Positions 45,595 through 53,606 of a stretch of 64,000 bases of DNA are shown here, piece after piece. This stretch comes from Acidimicrobiales bacterium. Its GTDB lineage: Bacteria; Actinomycetota; Acidimicrobiia; Acidimicrobiales; SHLQ01. The stretch is from the NCBI GenBank assembly GCA_020629635.1, contig JAHDCX010000002.1:283726-347725 (forward strand), in the 5' to 3' direction. Position 1 is the first letter of the stretch, and each line of letters starts with the position of its first letter. The position numbers were made by a program, and so were the translations under genes. A model generated the notes under the pieces. It made no database searches. It was given only the letters and a program-made list of their open reading frames with translations, and was not told the origin of the DNA.

Positions 45595-47316
45595 TCAGAG
45601 ACGCTCGAAGGGGTCGGTCGGGTCATCGAAGTTGCCTTGCGCGGCTCCGGCTTCGGCGCTGCGGGTCGCCCATGCCGGAAACGGGAACTCGAGCAGCAGC
45701 GGTATCGGGAGTCGGGGTTGGCTGAGATACATCGTCCCCGGCTTGAGGATGGTCGCCCGTTGGCGTTGGACACCGGGGAGGAAGCCATACTGATCTCGTC
45801 CGGCCTCGGCCGTGTCGAGTCGGCCGACGACCCGAATGGCCGAGTTCGCGACGATTCGGCGTTCGACCTCGCTCGCGGTCTGCTGGGCGCCGATCAAGAT
45901 GATCCCCAAGGAGCGTCCGCGCTCGGCGACGTCGAGGAGGATCTCCTTGATCGGACTCGACGAATCGCGGGGCGCGTACTTGTTGAGCTCGTCGAGGACG
46001 ATGAACTGGAGGGGGTGGGCGACACCTGAGGCCTCCTTGGCTTCGAAGGCCTGTCGCAGCACGACGCCGACCACGAAACGCTTCGCCCGGTCGTGAAGCT
46101 GATGGATGTCGACGACGGTGAGCTGGTTGGCGTCGAGGTTGAGGCGATAGTCGGGTGCTCCCTCGACGTCGGCGCGGATCAGATGGGCGAGGTGGCGAGT
46201 GGCCGAGGCGAGGCGGCGGACGAACGCGTTGATGCTGCCGCCGCTGACCGCGCGTCCGGTCCATCGAGGATCGGGGGTTTCGTCGGGGTGGTCAGGAATG
46301 AGTTTTCGTTCGATGACGTCGACGAGCTGGCCGAACGTCCGAACCGTCGCCCCATCGATGCGGACTGCACCGTCGGCCGACGGCACGCCTTTGACGACCG
46401 ATGCGAGTTGGGCGGTCACCGACTGCACGACGATCGTGTACTGCTGGCGTTCGTCTTCGGCGTCAGCGAACAAGAACGGGAGTAGCCCTTCGCGGCAGAA
46501 CGTGTCGATTGTCCAGAAGAAGGGTCGGACCCCCGAGGTGCGAGCTCCCGTTGCGGGCGTCGCATGAGGGTCGTTCCGACGCGGTGGCGCAACGATGCCA
46601 ACGCTCGGGAACGGAGCCGGGGCCAGACCGAGATGTTGGTAGCGGTCCGCCTGATCGGCAGTGAGTTGCGTGTTGGGCTCGTCGAGGAAGAGGAGGTCCT
46701 CGCCCTTCACATTGAAGATGAGTCCCTTCGTGTTCGTCGCGTCGGCGCCGAGCACACCGCACGAGAACAGTGAGTAGAGAAGGAAGGTGGCGTAGCTCGT
46801 CTTCGTGGCCACGCCGGAGATCCCGGAGATGTTGACGTGGGCGCCCTTCGTCCCGTCGAGGAAGTCGAGATCGAGGTGGATGGGTTCGTTCTCTCGGCTG
46901 AGTCCGGCGGGAAGGAGACGCTCGACGCCGTCGAAGTCGAGTGCCGCGTCACGTTCTGCGTCGCTCGCTTTGCGAACCTCGGTCCCGGGAAGAGGCGGAA
47001 CGAACGTCTCCGGGACGATGCGCGTCACCTGCACTTGCGCGGCCTCGGCAACCTCGGCAGGGAGGACGCCGTCGGCGATCAGGAACACGTCGGAGTCGAA
47101 CGTGGCGCCTTCGTGTCGAGCCCGGACCTGACCGACGATCCCGTAGATGGCGACCTGCTCACCTGTGGGGAGGATGCGATCGAGCGCAACGACATCGTCC
47201 AGCTGGAGGTGCGCACCCGCTGCGACCGCCACCCAGAACTCGAGCGGCGTCGCGTCGTCGGTTCCGAGTACTCGGCCGACGATCGATGGTCCGGCGTTCT
47301 CCTCCTGCTCCAACAT
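45595..47316 (-). CDS. herA: HerA-like FtsK/HerA-family ATPase
   Basis: 573 residues from ATG 47316. An N-terminal HAS-barrel-like domain (SIVGRVLGTDDATPLEFWV, then VVALDRILPTGEQVAIYGIV) precedes the motor. The P-loop is NISGISGVATKTSYATFLL, where Thr stands in place of the last Gly of GxGK[ST]. Walker B is QFIVLDELNKYAPR, followed by the sensor segment GIILIGAQQTASEVERRIVA. HerA is a hexameric DNA translocase that works with NurA and Mre11-Rad50. It is the first gene of the minus-strand block, so its promoter should lie upstream of 47316, facing away from the DUF3097 gene. Confidence 0.85.
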   Translation of the reverse strand: MLEQEENAGPSIVGRVLGTDDATPLEFWVAVAAGAHLQLDDVVALDRILPTGEQVAIYGIVGQVRARHEGATFDSDVFLIADGVLPAEVAEAAQVQVTRIVPETFVPPLPGTEVRKASDAERDAALDFDGVERLLPAGLSRENEPIHLDLDFLDGTKGAHVNISGISGVATKTSYATFLLYSLFSCGVLGADATNTKGLIFNVKGEDLLFLDEPNTQLTADQADRYQHLGLAPAPFPSVGIVAPPRRNDPHATPATGARTSGVRPFFWTIDTFCREGLLPFLFADAEDERQQYTIVVQSVTAQLASVVKGVPSADGAVRIDGATVRTFGQLVDVIERKLIPDHPDETPDPRWTGRAVSGGSINAFVRRLASATRHLAHLIRADVEGAPDYRLNLDANQLTVVDIHQLHDRAKRFVVGVVLRQAFEAKEASGVAHPLQFIVLDELNKYAPRDSSSPIKEILLDVAERGRSLGIILIGAQQTASEVERRIVANSAIRVVGRLDTAEAGRDQYGFLPGVQRQRATILKPGTMYLSQPRLPIPLLLEFPFPAWATRSAEAGAAQGNFDDPTDPFERL

Positions 47317-47381
47317 CGCGCGTGACCCTACCGGCGCTCGTGTGGCACCGAAGCCTTGGAGCGATGTGGGAGCATCGAGCA

Positions 47382-48200
47382 ATGACCGACGGAATCCTCT
47401 CGGAGCCGATCGACGTCGATGCTCCCCGTCACTCCCGTCCGAACCATCGCACGGTGGCCGCCGCAATGGGGGTCGTCGTCGAGCATCGGGCAACGGGAAT
47501 CGTGGGTGCGATCCTGCGATTCAAACCGCAGCAGATCGTCATCCGCGATCGTCACGGACGGGACCACACCTTCGAGCCGCGGGATGGATCGTTTCTGATC
47601 GCGGGCGAACCCGTGGCGCTTCGCCAGCCGCCGCCTCCCACGGACAGCGGCGAGGTGAGCCTCACCGCGTCGGGATCGGTCGCTGCCGGGCCCACCCCGG
47701 CCAGAATCGCCCGGCCGAGTCGGTTGTGGGTGGAGGGGATTCACGACGCAGAGCTGATCGAGAAGGTCTGGGGTGACGATCTCCGGATCGAGGGCGTCGT
47801 GGTCGAGCAGATGGATGGTGCAGACGATCTAGCGGATCGAGTGGCCGGCTTCGGTCCCCGGCCCGGTCGTCGCCTCGCCGTGTTGCTCGACCACCTGGTC
47901 GATGGATCGAAGGAGTCGCGACTCGCGTCGCAGATCCACCATCCCGATGTCCTGGTGATCGGCCATCCGTATGTGGACGTCTGGGAGGCGATCGCGCCTG
48001 CCACGCTCGGCATCGACGCCTGGCCGACGATTCCCAAAGGCGTCGACTGGAAGTCCGGTGTGATGGCCGCGCTCGGCCATCCGGGTCCCGCTGGTCTGTT
48101 CTGGAAGCAGTTGCTCGCCACCGTCTCGACCTACACCGACCTGCAACAACCGTTGGTTTATGCGGTCGAGTCGATGATCGACTTCGTGACCGCCGAATGA
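47382..48200 (+). CDS. DUF3097 domain protein
   Basis: 272 residues from ATG 47382. The N-terminal part (MGVVVEHRATGIVGAILRFK) looks like a small barrel. The conserved core is RLWVEGIHDAELIEKVWGDD, EGVVVEQMDGADDLADRVAG and LDHLVDGSKESRLASQI. The VEGIHD...HLVDGSKE pattern resembles a Toprim-like acidic arrangement (Glu early, paired Asp later), but I cannot confirm that. The family is widespread in actinobacteria with unknown function. It is divergent from the HerA block with 65 bp between the starts. Confidence 0.82.
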   Translation: MTDGILSEPIDVDAPRHSRPNHRTVAAAMGVVVEHRATGIVGAILRFKPQQIVIRDRHGRDHTFEPRDGSFLIAGEPVALRQPPPPTDSGEVSLTASGSVAAGPTPARIARPSRLWVEGIHDAELIEKVWGDDLRIEGVVVEQMDGADDLADRVAGFGPRPGRRLAVLLDHLVDGSKESRLASQIHHPDVLVIGHPYVDVWEAIAPATLGIDAWPTIPKGVDWKSGVMAALGHPGPAGLFWKQLLATVSTYTDLQQPLVYAVESMIDFVTAE

Positions 48201-48252
48201 AAAACCTCGTCAGACCGCGAATACGGCAGACACTCCGGGGGTTGTGACCACC

Positions 48253-48849
48253 ATGCAGACGACGTGGACGCGCGCCCGGTTGCTTCTTGCTGGTGCCAGT
48301 GCGGTTTTGGCGGTCGCGTGCGGGGGAGACTCCGTCGCCACCTCCGGTGCAGATGCCGGGGCTTCGGGAGCGGACGCAGACGCGATTGCCCAGGCCGAGG
48401 CGAACCTCGGAGACCTGGAGTCGGCGGCGAGCGATGTTCGAGACATCGAGGTGCTCGACGTCGCGGACGGATCGATCGCCACGTTGCGAGAGGCGGTCGA
48501 CGGTGATCGACCGGTTCTGCTCTGGTTCTTCTCCCCGCATTGACCGACCTGCCGGCGCGAAGGGCCGGCCGTCGAGCAGTTCGCTCGAGAACACGGTGAC
48601 TCCATCCAGGTGGTCGGTCTCGGCACCCAGGACGACTTTGCGTACGCCCGCGACTTCATCGATCACACGGGTGTCGAGTCCTTCACGATGCTGTGGGACC
48701 CCTCGTTTGCGACGTGGCAGGTGTTCGGCGTCCAGGCGAACTCCCAGATGATGGTGCTGTCGCCGGATCTGAGCCAGGGGAGCAACCTGATCTACGGGTT
48801 CAACGACGATCAGCAGCAGGCGATTCTCGACCTCATCCCGAACATCTGA
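48253..48849 (+). CDS. Thioredoxin-like (TlpA/DsbE-type) lipoprotein, candidate UxxC selenoprotein
   Basis: The frame from ATG 48253 (GTG 48244 also possible) has a lipoprotein signal (RARLLLAGASAVLAVAC, Cys23), an Ala/Asp-rich spacer and a thioredoxin-fold strand DRPVLLWFFSPH. It then meets TGA at 48541-48543 and continues in the same frame as PTCRREGPAVEQFAREHGDS to TIQ-like redoxin sequence (VVGLGTQDDFAYARDFIDHT, WQVFGVQANSQMMVLSPD), stopping at TGA 48847-48849. The TGA falls exactly where the first Cys of the CxxC active site belongs, so read-through gives UPTC and a 198-residue protein with Sec at position 97. It would sit on the outer face of the membrane as a thiol-disulfide oxidoreductase. 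A TGC-to-TGA nonsense mutation is the alternative. Confidence 0.72.
48541..48573 (+). promoter_or_regulatory. Possible bacterial SECIS hairpin directly after the in-frame TGA
   Basis: After TGA 48541-48543 the RNA can fold as GAC (48546-48548) with GTC (48571-48573), an internal loop CT/C with a bulged U, then GCCGGC (48551-48556) with GCCGGC (48564-48569), and a 7-nt loop GCGAAGG containing GG. A helix with a bulged U and a guanine in the apical loop, within the coding region just downstream of UGA, is the bacterial SECIS layout. The loop is rather close to the UGA, and GC-rich hairpins are frequent in this genome, so this is suggestive only. Confidence 0.4.
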
Positions 48850-48988
48850 GCCTCGCCCGACAGGTGGGTCACCTCACCCACGCGAAGGGGGTGATTGTTT
48901 CACTTTGGTGACGAACTGTTACCGTCGATGGGTCTTGTGACGAGAACTCCCCCTGTTCTCGAACGCCATCCCCCGAGGTGAATCCGCC

Positions 48989-50203
48989 ATGCCCACTCCG
49001 CGACTCCGGCACGCCGCCGTCGCTGCCTGCCTGCTTATCCCGACGGTCCTCGCCGCTCCCGCGACGGCCCAGAACGCCACGGACGCAATTGTGTGCATGG
49101 GTCTGACCCCGGAGGCCGCCGAGGCCGAGGGGTATCGAGTGCAGATCGGAACCGACCGCACCGACGTGCTCGTGGGCGGCAACACGACCAAGGACTACAT
49201 CGTCGGACTCGGTGGCGATGACGTGCTCACCGGTGCGGGCGCCAGCGACATCATCTGCGGTGGCGATGGAAACGACATCATCAACACGGGTACCGGTACC
49301 GACCAGGCCCACGGTGGCCCCGGCGTCGACGACCTCAACGGCGGCAGCGGCAACGATCTGCTCGACGGCGGCGACGACGACGATCGAGTCGTCGGCGGCG
49401 AGGGTGACGACACCCTGTACGGCGGCAACGGCAACGACCGCGTCTCGGGCGAGGACGGCAACGATCGCATTCACGCAGGCGGCGGCGCTGACGTCGTCTT
49501 CGGCGGCCGTGGCGACGATCGCATCAACGGATCGAAGGGCAACGACCGCATTGCGGGCGGACCCGGCTGGGATCGCCTCTTCGGCAAGGGCGGCGCGGAC
49601 ATCATCAGCGGCGACGCTGGCCGTGACCAGATCTTTGGGGGCATCGGCGCGGACATCTTGGACGGCGACCTGAAGAAGGACCGGGTGACCGGCGGTCGGG
49701 GCGTCGACCGGTGCGACGACGACGACGGCGACAACCTGCGGAGCTGTGAGCTCGACCTCGGCGGCGACCCGCTGGTGGTCGAGGACGCTGAAGCCGAGGC
49801 GACCAGCACCGCGACCACCGAGGTGTTCACCGAAACGGAGCCGCCGCCACCGGCCGGTGACCCCGTCCCCGCCGGCGAGGCGCCTCAAGGAACCAATTCG
49901 TTCGGCTGGCCGCTGCTGACCGATGTCGGTCTGGCTGCCATGCTGCATTGCGAGTCGACCACCAACCACGCAATCAACACCGGCAACGGGTTCTACGGCG
50001 GGGTGCAGTGGCTTCCCGCAACGTGGAATGCGGCCGCTCGTGGAGCTGGCTTCGATGAGTACGTCGGCGTGCTGCCGCACCTGGTGCCCGCCGAGGTGCA
50101 GGACACCGTCACGAAGTGGTGGTGGTCCCAGACTCGTCCGAACACCCAATGGCCGGTCTGCCACAAGCGGGCGCTCGAGGCAATGAACGTGCTCGCTCCC
50201 TGA
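48989..50203 (+). CDS. RTX calcium-binding repeats fused to an Rpf/transglycosylase-like domain
   Basis: 404 residues from ATG 48989 with a GAGGTG site 8 nt upstream. A signal peptide (AAVAACLLIPTVLAAPATAQ) is followed by RTX-type nonapeptide repeats, GGxGxDxxx, from about residue 60 to 250 (GGDGNDIINTG, GGSGNDLLDGG, GGNGNDRVSGE and others). A Pro/Thr/Glu linker follows. The C-terminus (about 305-404) resembles the resuscitation-promoting factor lysozyme fold: MLHCESTTNHAINTGNGFYG with the catalytic-type Glu, then GVQWLPATWNAAARGAG. Two Cys (HCES and PVCH) may pair. It is probably a secreted, calcium-folded peptidoglycan hydrolase. Confidence 0.87.
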   Translation: MPTPRLRHAAVAACLLIPTVLAAPATAQNATDAIVCMGLTPEAAEAEGYRVQIGTDRTDVLVGGNTTKDYIVGLGGDDVLTGAGASDIICGGDGNDIINTGTGTDQAHGGPGVDDLNGGSGNDLLDGGDDDDRVVGGEGDDTLYGGNGNDRVSGEDGNDRIHAGGGADVVFGGRGDDRINGSKGNDRIAGGPGWDRLFGKGGADIISGDAGRDQIFGGIGADILDGDLKKDRVTGGRGVDRCDDDDGDNLRSCELDLGGDPLVVEDAEAEATSTATTEVFTETEPPPPAGDPVPAGEAPQGTNSFGWPLLTDVGLAAMLHCESTTNHAINTGNGFYGGVQWLPATWNAAARGAGFDEYVGVLPHLVPAEVQDTVTKWWWSQTRPNTQWPVCHKRALEAMNVLAP

Positions 50204-50274
50204 CCTGAGGGCGCGATCGATCGACCGCAATCGATCGACCAGCAACGAATCGGCTGCAACGAATCGTTAAAGGA

Positions 50275-50772
50275 ATGTCAGAATTGTGTCGTTTGTGTGA
50301 CATGGTCACGGAGACGTCGCAGTTCGACAACAGCAACCGCCGGAACCGGATTGAGGTTCTGAGCGACCGATTGGTGCCGGGCACCGACGGTCGTATGGAT
50401 CACGTGATCATCGCCAACGATGCGATCACCGTCGTTCGGAGCGCCGAGATGCGCGGCCGAGTTCGGATCAGTGGGAGCGACGTCTACGTCGGGGGCGCAA
50501 ACGCCAACCTGTTGCTCACCGGTCTCCATGCTCGGATTGATCACGTTCGCCACCTCGTGGGAGATTCGATCCCGGTCCAGGGCGCGCTGTTTCTGTCCAG
50601 AGGTCGCACAACCCCGACAACGGCTGGCTCGATCATCATCGGCGAGGATCGCCAAGTGATCGAGATGCTGAAGAGCAACCATTGCGCCGTGCCCGACCAT
50701 CTCGATCTGCCCCGGATCGCCGCCGAGCTCGACGGCATTCTTCTCCCGCAGGAGACCTTCAGCCTCCGCTGA
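50275..50772 (+). CDS. NERD-like (nuclease-related) domain protein, active site apparently degenerate
   Basis: 165 residues from ATG 50275. DHVIIANDAITVVRSAEMRG, ARIDHVRHLVGDSIPVQGAL and the following LFLSRG align by eye with the NERD core, in which IDHVVVGPxGVFVIDxKxYxGKV is usual. Here the catalytic D-x-K element reads RSAEM, so nuclease activity is doubtful. An N-terminal CRLCD pair of cysteines might bind metal. The fold assignment is tentative. It stands alone 71 bp after the RTX-Rpf gene. Confidence 0.55.
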   Translation: MSELCRLCDMVTETSQFDNSNRRNRIEVLSDRLVPGTDGRMDHVIIANDAITVVRSAEMRGRVRISGSDVYVGGANANLLLTGLHARIDHVRHLVGDSIPVQGALFLSRGRTTPTTAGSIIIGEDRQVIEMLKSNHCAVPDHLDLPRIAAELDGILLPQETFSLR

Positions 50773-50793
50773 GCAACCCTGCGTGAGTGTCGC

Positions 50794-51831
50794 CTACAGG
50801 CTGGCGACGTGCACGAGTGCGTCGCCCTTGTTGCTGAGTGGGTACAGCGACCGTCCAATGACGATGCCTGAGCGGGTCGAGCGGATCGTCGAGAGCCGCT
50901 TGCCGAAGGCGTCGATGATCGTGCCGAGCTGCTGCTTCTTCTCGACCGTGTCGCCGATCTCGACCTCGAGCCGCACGATGCCCGACTTGCCGGCCCGAAC
51001 CCATCCGGTGCTGCGGGACACGATCGGTTCCGGGGCGGGATTGCCCTTCCACTTCGCCATGCCGAGAGCGTGCAGGACGCGGCGGATCCCGCAGACCCCA
51101 ACGCCGATCGCCTCCGCGTTGAACCGGAGCGGCTCGCCCGCCTCGTAGAGCAGGGTTGTTCTGCCTTGTTTGGTCGCCGCTCCCCGGAGGGATCCGGGGC
51201 GATTCTTCGAGTGGATCATCAGTCGGGCACCAAAGGCCTCGGCCAGCTCGCGAGTGCGATCATCGTCGAGATTGCATCGGATCTGGGGAAGGTTCGTCCG
51301 ATTGTCGCTCGCCGTGTGGAGATCGATACCCACCTCACAGCGACTCACGATCTCCTCCATGAAGAGGTGGGCGACCTGGCTCGCCAACGAGCCCTTGGCG
51401 CTCCCGGGGAACGACCGGTTGAGGTCTCGGCGATCGGGCAGGTAGCGGTCGCCGGTGATGAAGCCGTGGATGTTCACGACCGGCACGGCGAGGAGCGTGC
51501 CCGACAGCTTCTTTGGATCGAGATCGGCAATCACCCGATTCACGATCTCGACCCCGTTCACCTCGTCGCCGTGGATCGCCGCATTGATCCAGACCGACGT
51601 GCCGTCCTTCGCCCCGTGGAGCGCGACGACCGGAATCGACAACGACTCGCCGGTGATGAGCTGACTGACCGGAAGTTCGACCTGGGCGCGGGTGCCCGCT
51701 GCGACGACGGTTCCACCGATCTCGAGCGCGGTCCGTTTCGGGGCGCTCTTGGCCGTGGTCTTCGTCGCTTTCGGGCTGGACTTCTTGGGCTTCTTCGTCT
51801 TGGTCGCAGGGTTCTTGTCTGCGGTGGCCAC
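50794..51831 (-). CDS. Succinylglutamate desuccinylase/aspartoacylase-type (M14) zinc hydrolase
   Basis: 345 residues if started at GTG 51831; upstream starts to 51948 would run into the divergent rimK-like start. A Lys-rich N-terminus (KTKKPKKSSPKATKTTAKSA) precedes the domain. The zinc site is INAAIHGDEVNGVEIV (HxxE) with the later His in VGIDLHTASDNRTNLPQIR. NRSFPG and RYLPDRRDLNR are the substrate loop landmarks. The catalytic-type Glu is in LLYEAGEPLRF. Such enzymes deacylate N-acyl amino acids or peptides; pairing with a divergent RimK-type ligase is frequent and suggests a shared peptide-like substrate. Confidence 0.86.
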   Translation of the reverse strand: MATADKNPATKTKKPKKSSPKATKTTAKSAPKRTALEIGGTVVAAGTRAQVELPVSQLITGESLSIPVVALHGAKDGTSVWINAAIHGDEVNGVEIVNRVIADLDPKKLSGTLLAVPVVNIHGFITGDRYLPDRRDLNRSFPGSAKGSLASQVAHLFMEEIVSRCEVGIDLHTASDNRTNLPQIRCNLDDDRTRELAEAFGARLMIHSKNRPGSLRGAATKQGRTTLLYEAGEPLRFNAEAIGVGVCGIRRVLHALGMAKWKGNPAPEPIVSRSTGWVRAGKSGIVRLEVEIGDTVEKKQQLGTIIDAFGKRLSTIRSTRSGIVIGRSLYPLSNKGDALVHVASL

Positions 51832-51926
51832 GGTTCCGTCGTTTCCGAGTGTGCGCTCGTCTTGTGCTGACTGGGCGACCTCGCGACACTCTTGCGTACG
51901 AGTCGCGCCAACGGGGCAGGAGTGTA

Positions 51927-53105
51927 GTGAGGCTTGCGATCCTTTCACGAGAGCCGAGGAGCTACTCGTCCCAACGCCTGAAGCTCGCCGCGATCGAGGC
52001 CGGACATCAGGTCCGCATCCTCGACACCCTTCGATTCGCGATCGATCTCTCCGGTGACGAACCCGACCTTCACTACTCGGGCAATCAGCTCTCGGACTAC
52101 GACGCGGTCCTGCCTCGTGTGGGTGCGTCGGTCACGTACTTCGGCACGGCCGTCGTCCGACAGTTCGAGCAAATGGACGTCTACACGACGAATTCCTCCG
52201 CGGGCATCCGCAACAGCCGAGACAAGCTCCACGCCCACCAGATCCTGGCCCGCCACCACGTCGGAATGCCCGCAACGACGTTTGTCCGCGACCGACTCGA
52301 CATCCTTCCGGCGATCGAGCGGGTGGGAGGGGCTCCGGTCGTCATCAAGTTGCTCGAGGGCTCCCAGGGGATCGGCGTCATGCTCGCACCCGACCTCAGC
52401 GTCGCGAAGGCGATGATCGAAACCCTGCAGGTGACGAAGCAGAACGTGCTCGTTCAGGAGTTCGTGGCCGAAAGCGCCGGGACCGACATCCGCGCCTTCG
52501 TCGTCGGCGACCGAGTCATCGGGGCGATGCGGCGGACGTCGCACGGCGACGACTTTCGATCGAACCTCCACCGCGGTGGAACCGCCGACGCGATCACACT
52601 CGACCCGGCGTACGCCGCCACTGCGGTCCGTTCGGCGCAGATCATGGGCTTGCGCGTCGCCGGTGTGGACATGCTCGAGAGTGACCGTGGGCCGCTCGTC
52701 ATGGAAGTCAACTCCTCGCCGGGGCTGAAAGGGATCGAGCGAGCGACCGGGATCGACATCGCCCGAACGATCATCGACTACGTCGACAACCAGGTCGCCT
52801 TTCCCGAGCTCGACGTTCGGCAGAAGTTGTCGGTGTCGACGGGGTACGGAGTCGCCGAGCTGTTGGTCCGTGAGGATGGCAGCTTCGTCGGGCGCACCCT
52901 GGGGGACAGCGGGCTCGACGAACGCGACATTCAGGTGCTCACGGTGCAGCGCGGCACGAAGGTGATTCCCAATCCCCGGTCGACGTTTGGTCTCGAGGCA
53001 AACGACCGGCTCTTGTGTTTTGGCAATCTCGAAGAGATGCGAGACATGATCCCGAAGCGGCGGAGCCGTCGGCTTCCGCGTCTCGAGCCGGGTTCGCATC
53101 GCTGA
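51927..53105 (+). CDS. RimK-type ATP-grasp ligase fused to a TrkA-C (RCK_C) domain
   Basis: 392 residues from GTG 51927. The N-terminal part (RLAILSREPRSYSSQRLKLA) and ATP-grasp core match RimK-type glutamate ligases: NSSAGIRNSRDKLHAHQIL, PVVIKLLEGSQGIGVML, NVLVQEFVAESAGTDIRAFV, RSNLHRGGTA and the metal-binding VMEVNSSPGLKGIE. After about residue 305 a TrkA-C-like domain follows (GVAELLVREDGSFVGRTLGD, then GTKVIPNPRSTFGLEANDRL), usually a small-ligand sensor in K+ transport proteins. E. coli RimK is about 300 residues and lacks it. It probably adds amino acids to a peptide or protein under ligand control. Confidence 0.87.
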   Translation: MRLAILSREPRSYSSQRLKLAAIEAGHQVRILDTLRFAIDLSGDEPDLHYSGNQLSDYDAVLPRVGASVTYFGTAVVRQFEQMDVYTTNSSAGIRNSRDKLHAHQILARHHVGMPATTFVRDRLDILPAIERVGGAPVVIKLLEGSQGIGVMLAPDLSVAKAMIETLQVTKQNVLVQEFVAESAGTDIRAFVVGDRVIGAMRRTSHGDDFRSNLHRGGTADAITLDPAYAATAVRSAQIMGLRVAGVDMLESDRGPLVMEVNSSPGLKGIERATGIDIARTIIDYVDNQVAFPELDVRQKLSVSTGYGVAELLVREDGSFVGRTLGDSGLDERDIQVLTVQRGTKVIPNPRSTFGLEANDRLLCFGNLEEMRDMIPKRRSRRLPRLEPGSHR

Positions 53106-53109
53106 GTCC

Positions 53110-53583
53110 TCAGAGGGGCGCTCCGTCGCGGAAGGCCAGCGCGGCACGTTCGAGTGCTGCTGCGGCGGCGGGAAGCTCAGTCGGGGCGATGTGGTCGAGC
53201 AGATCGCGTCGCACCTGGTGGACGTGCGTGGGAGCGGCCGCCCGGATCGTTGACCAGCCGAGATCGGTGAGCGACGCGAGGGTGCCGCGGCGATCGTCGG
53301 GGCACTTGCGTCGTTCGACGAGGCCGCGCTCGGTCATTCGGTCGACGCGCTGGCTGAGCCTGCTCTTCGATTGCAGAACTCGTTCGGCAAGGTCGCTCAT
53401 CCGGAGGTGGCCGTCTGGTGCCTCGCTCAGGTGCACGAGGACTTCGTAGTCGTCGAAGTCGAGTCCGTGTTCGGCGTGGAGTTCGCTCGAGAATCGATCC
53501 TGCAGCCCGAGTGCGAGGACCACGAAGGATCGCCAGAGCCGCATCTCGTCGTCGTCGAGCCATGGCGTGTCGTCTGTGCTCAT
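53110..53583 (-). CDS. MarR-family transcriptional regulator
   Basis: 157 residues from ATG 53583. The winged helix is clear: LDFDDYEVLVHLSEAPDGHL, then MSDLAERVLQSKSRLSQRVD as recognition region and LVERRKCPDDRRGTLASLTD as the wing with the DRR motif. It is divergent from yceI, and a matched pair of palindromic sites lies between them, so it most likely represses yceI and itself. The ligand is unknown; only one Cys (in RRKCPDD) is visible, so an OhrR-like oxidation switch is possible but unsupported. Confidence 0.9.
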   Translation of the reverse strand: MSTDDTPWLDDDEMRLWRSFVVLALGLQDRFSSELHAEHGLDFDDYEVLVHLSEAPDGHLRMSDLAERVLQSKSRLSQRVDRMTERGLVERRKCPDDRRGTLASLTDLGWSTIRAAAPTHVHQVRRDLLDHIAPTELPAAAAALERAALAFRDGAPL

Positions 53584-53606
53584 CCCGGCTTCACCGTAGC
53601 AGGGGG

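Noticed and set aside
48850-48988. Possible ydaO-type (c-di-AMP) riboswitch upstream of the Rpf-like gene, suggested by GAGGTGAATCC
   Set aside because: The leader is short and lacks the long paired domains; GAGGTG is simply the ribosome-binding site.
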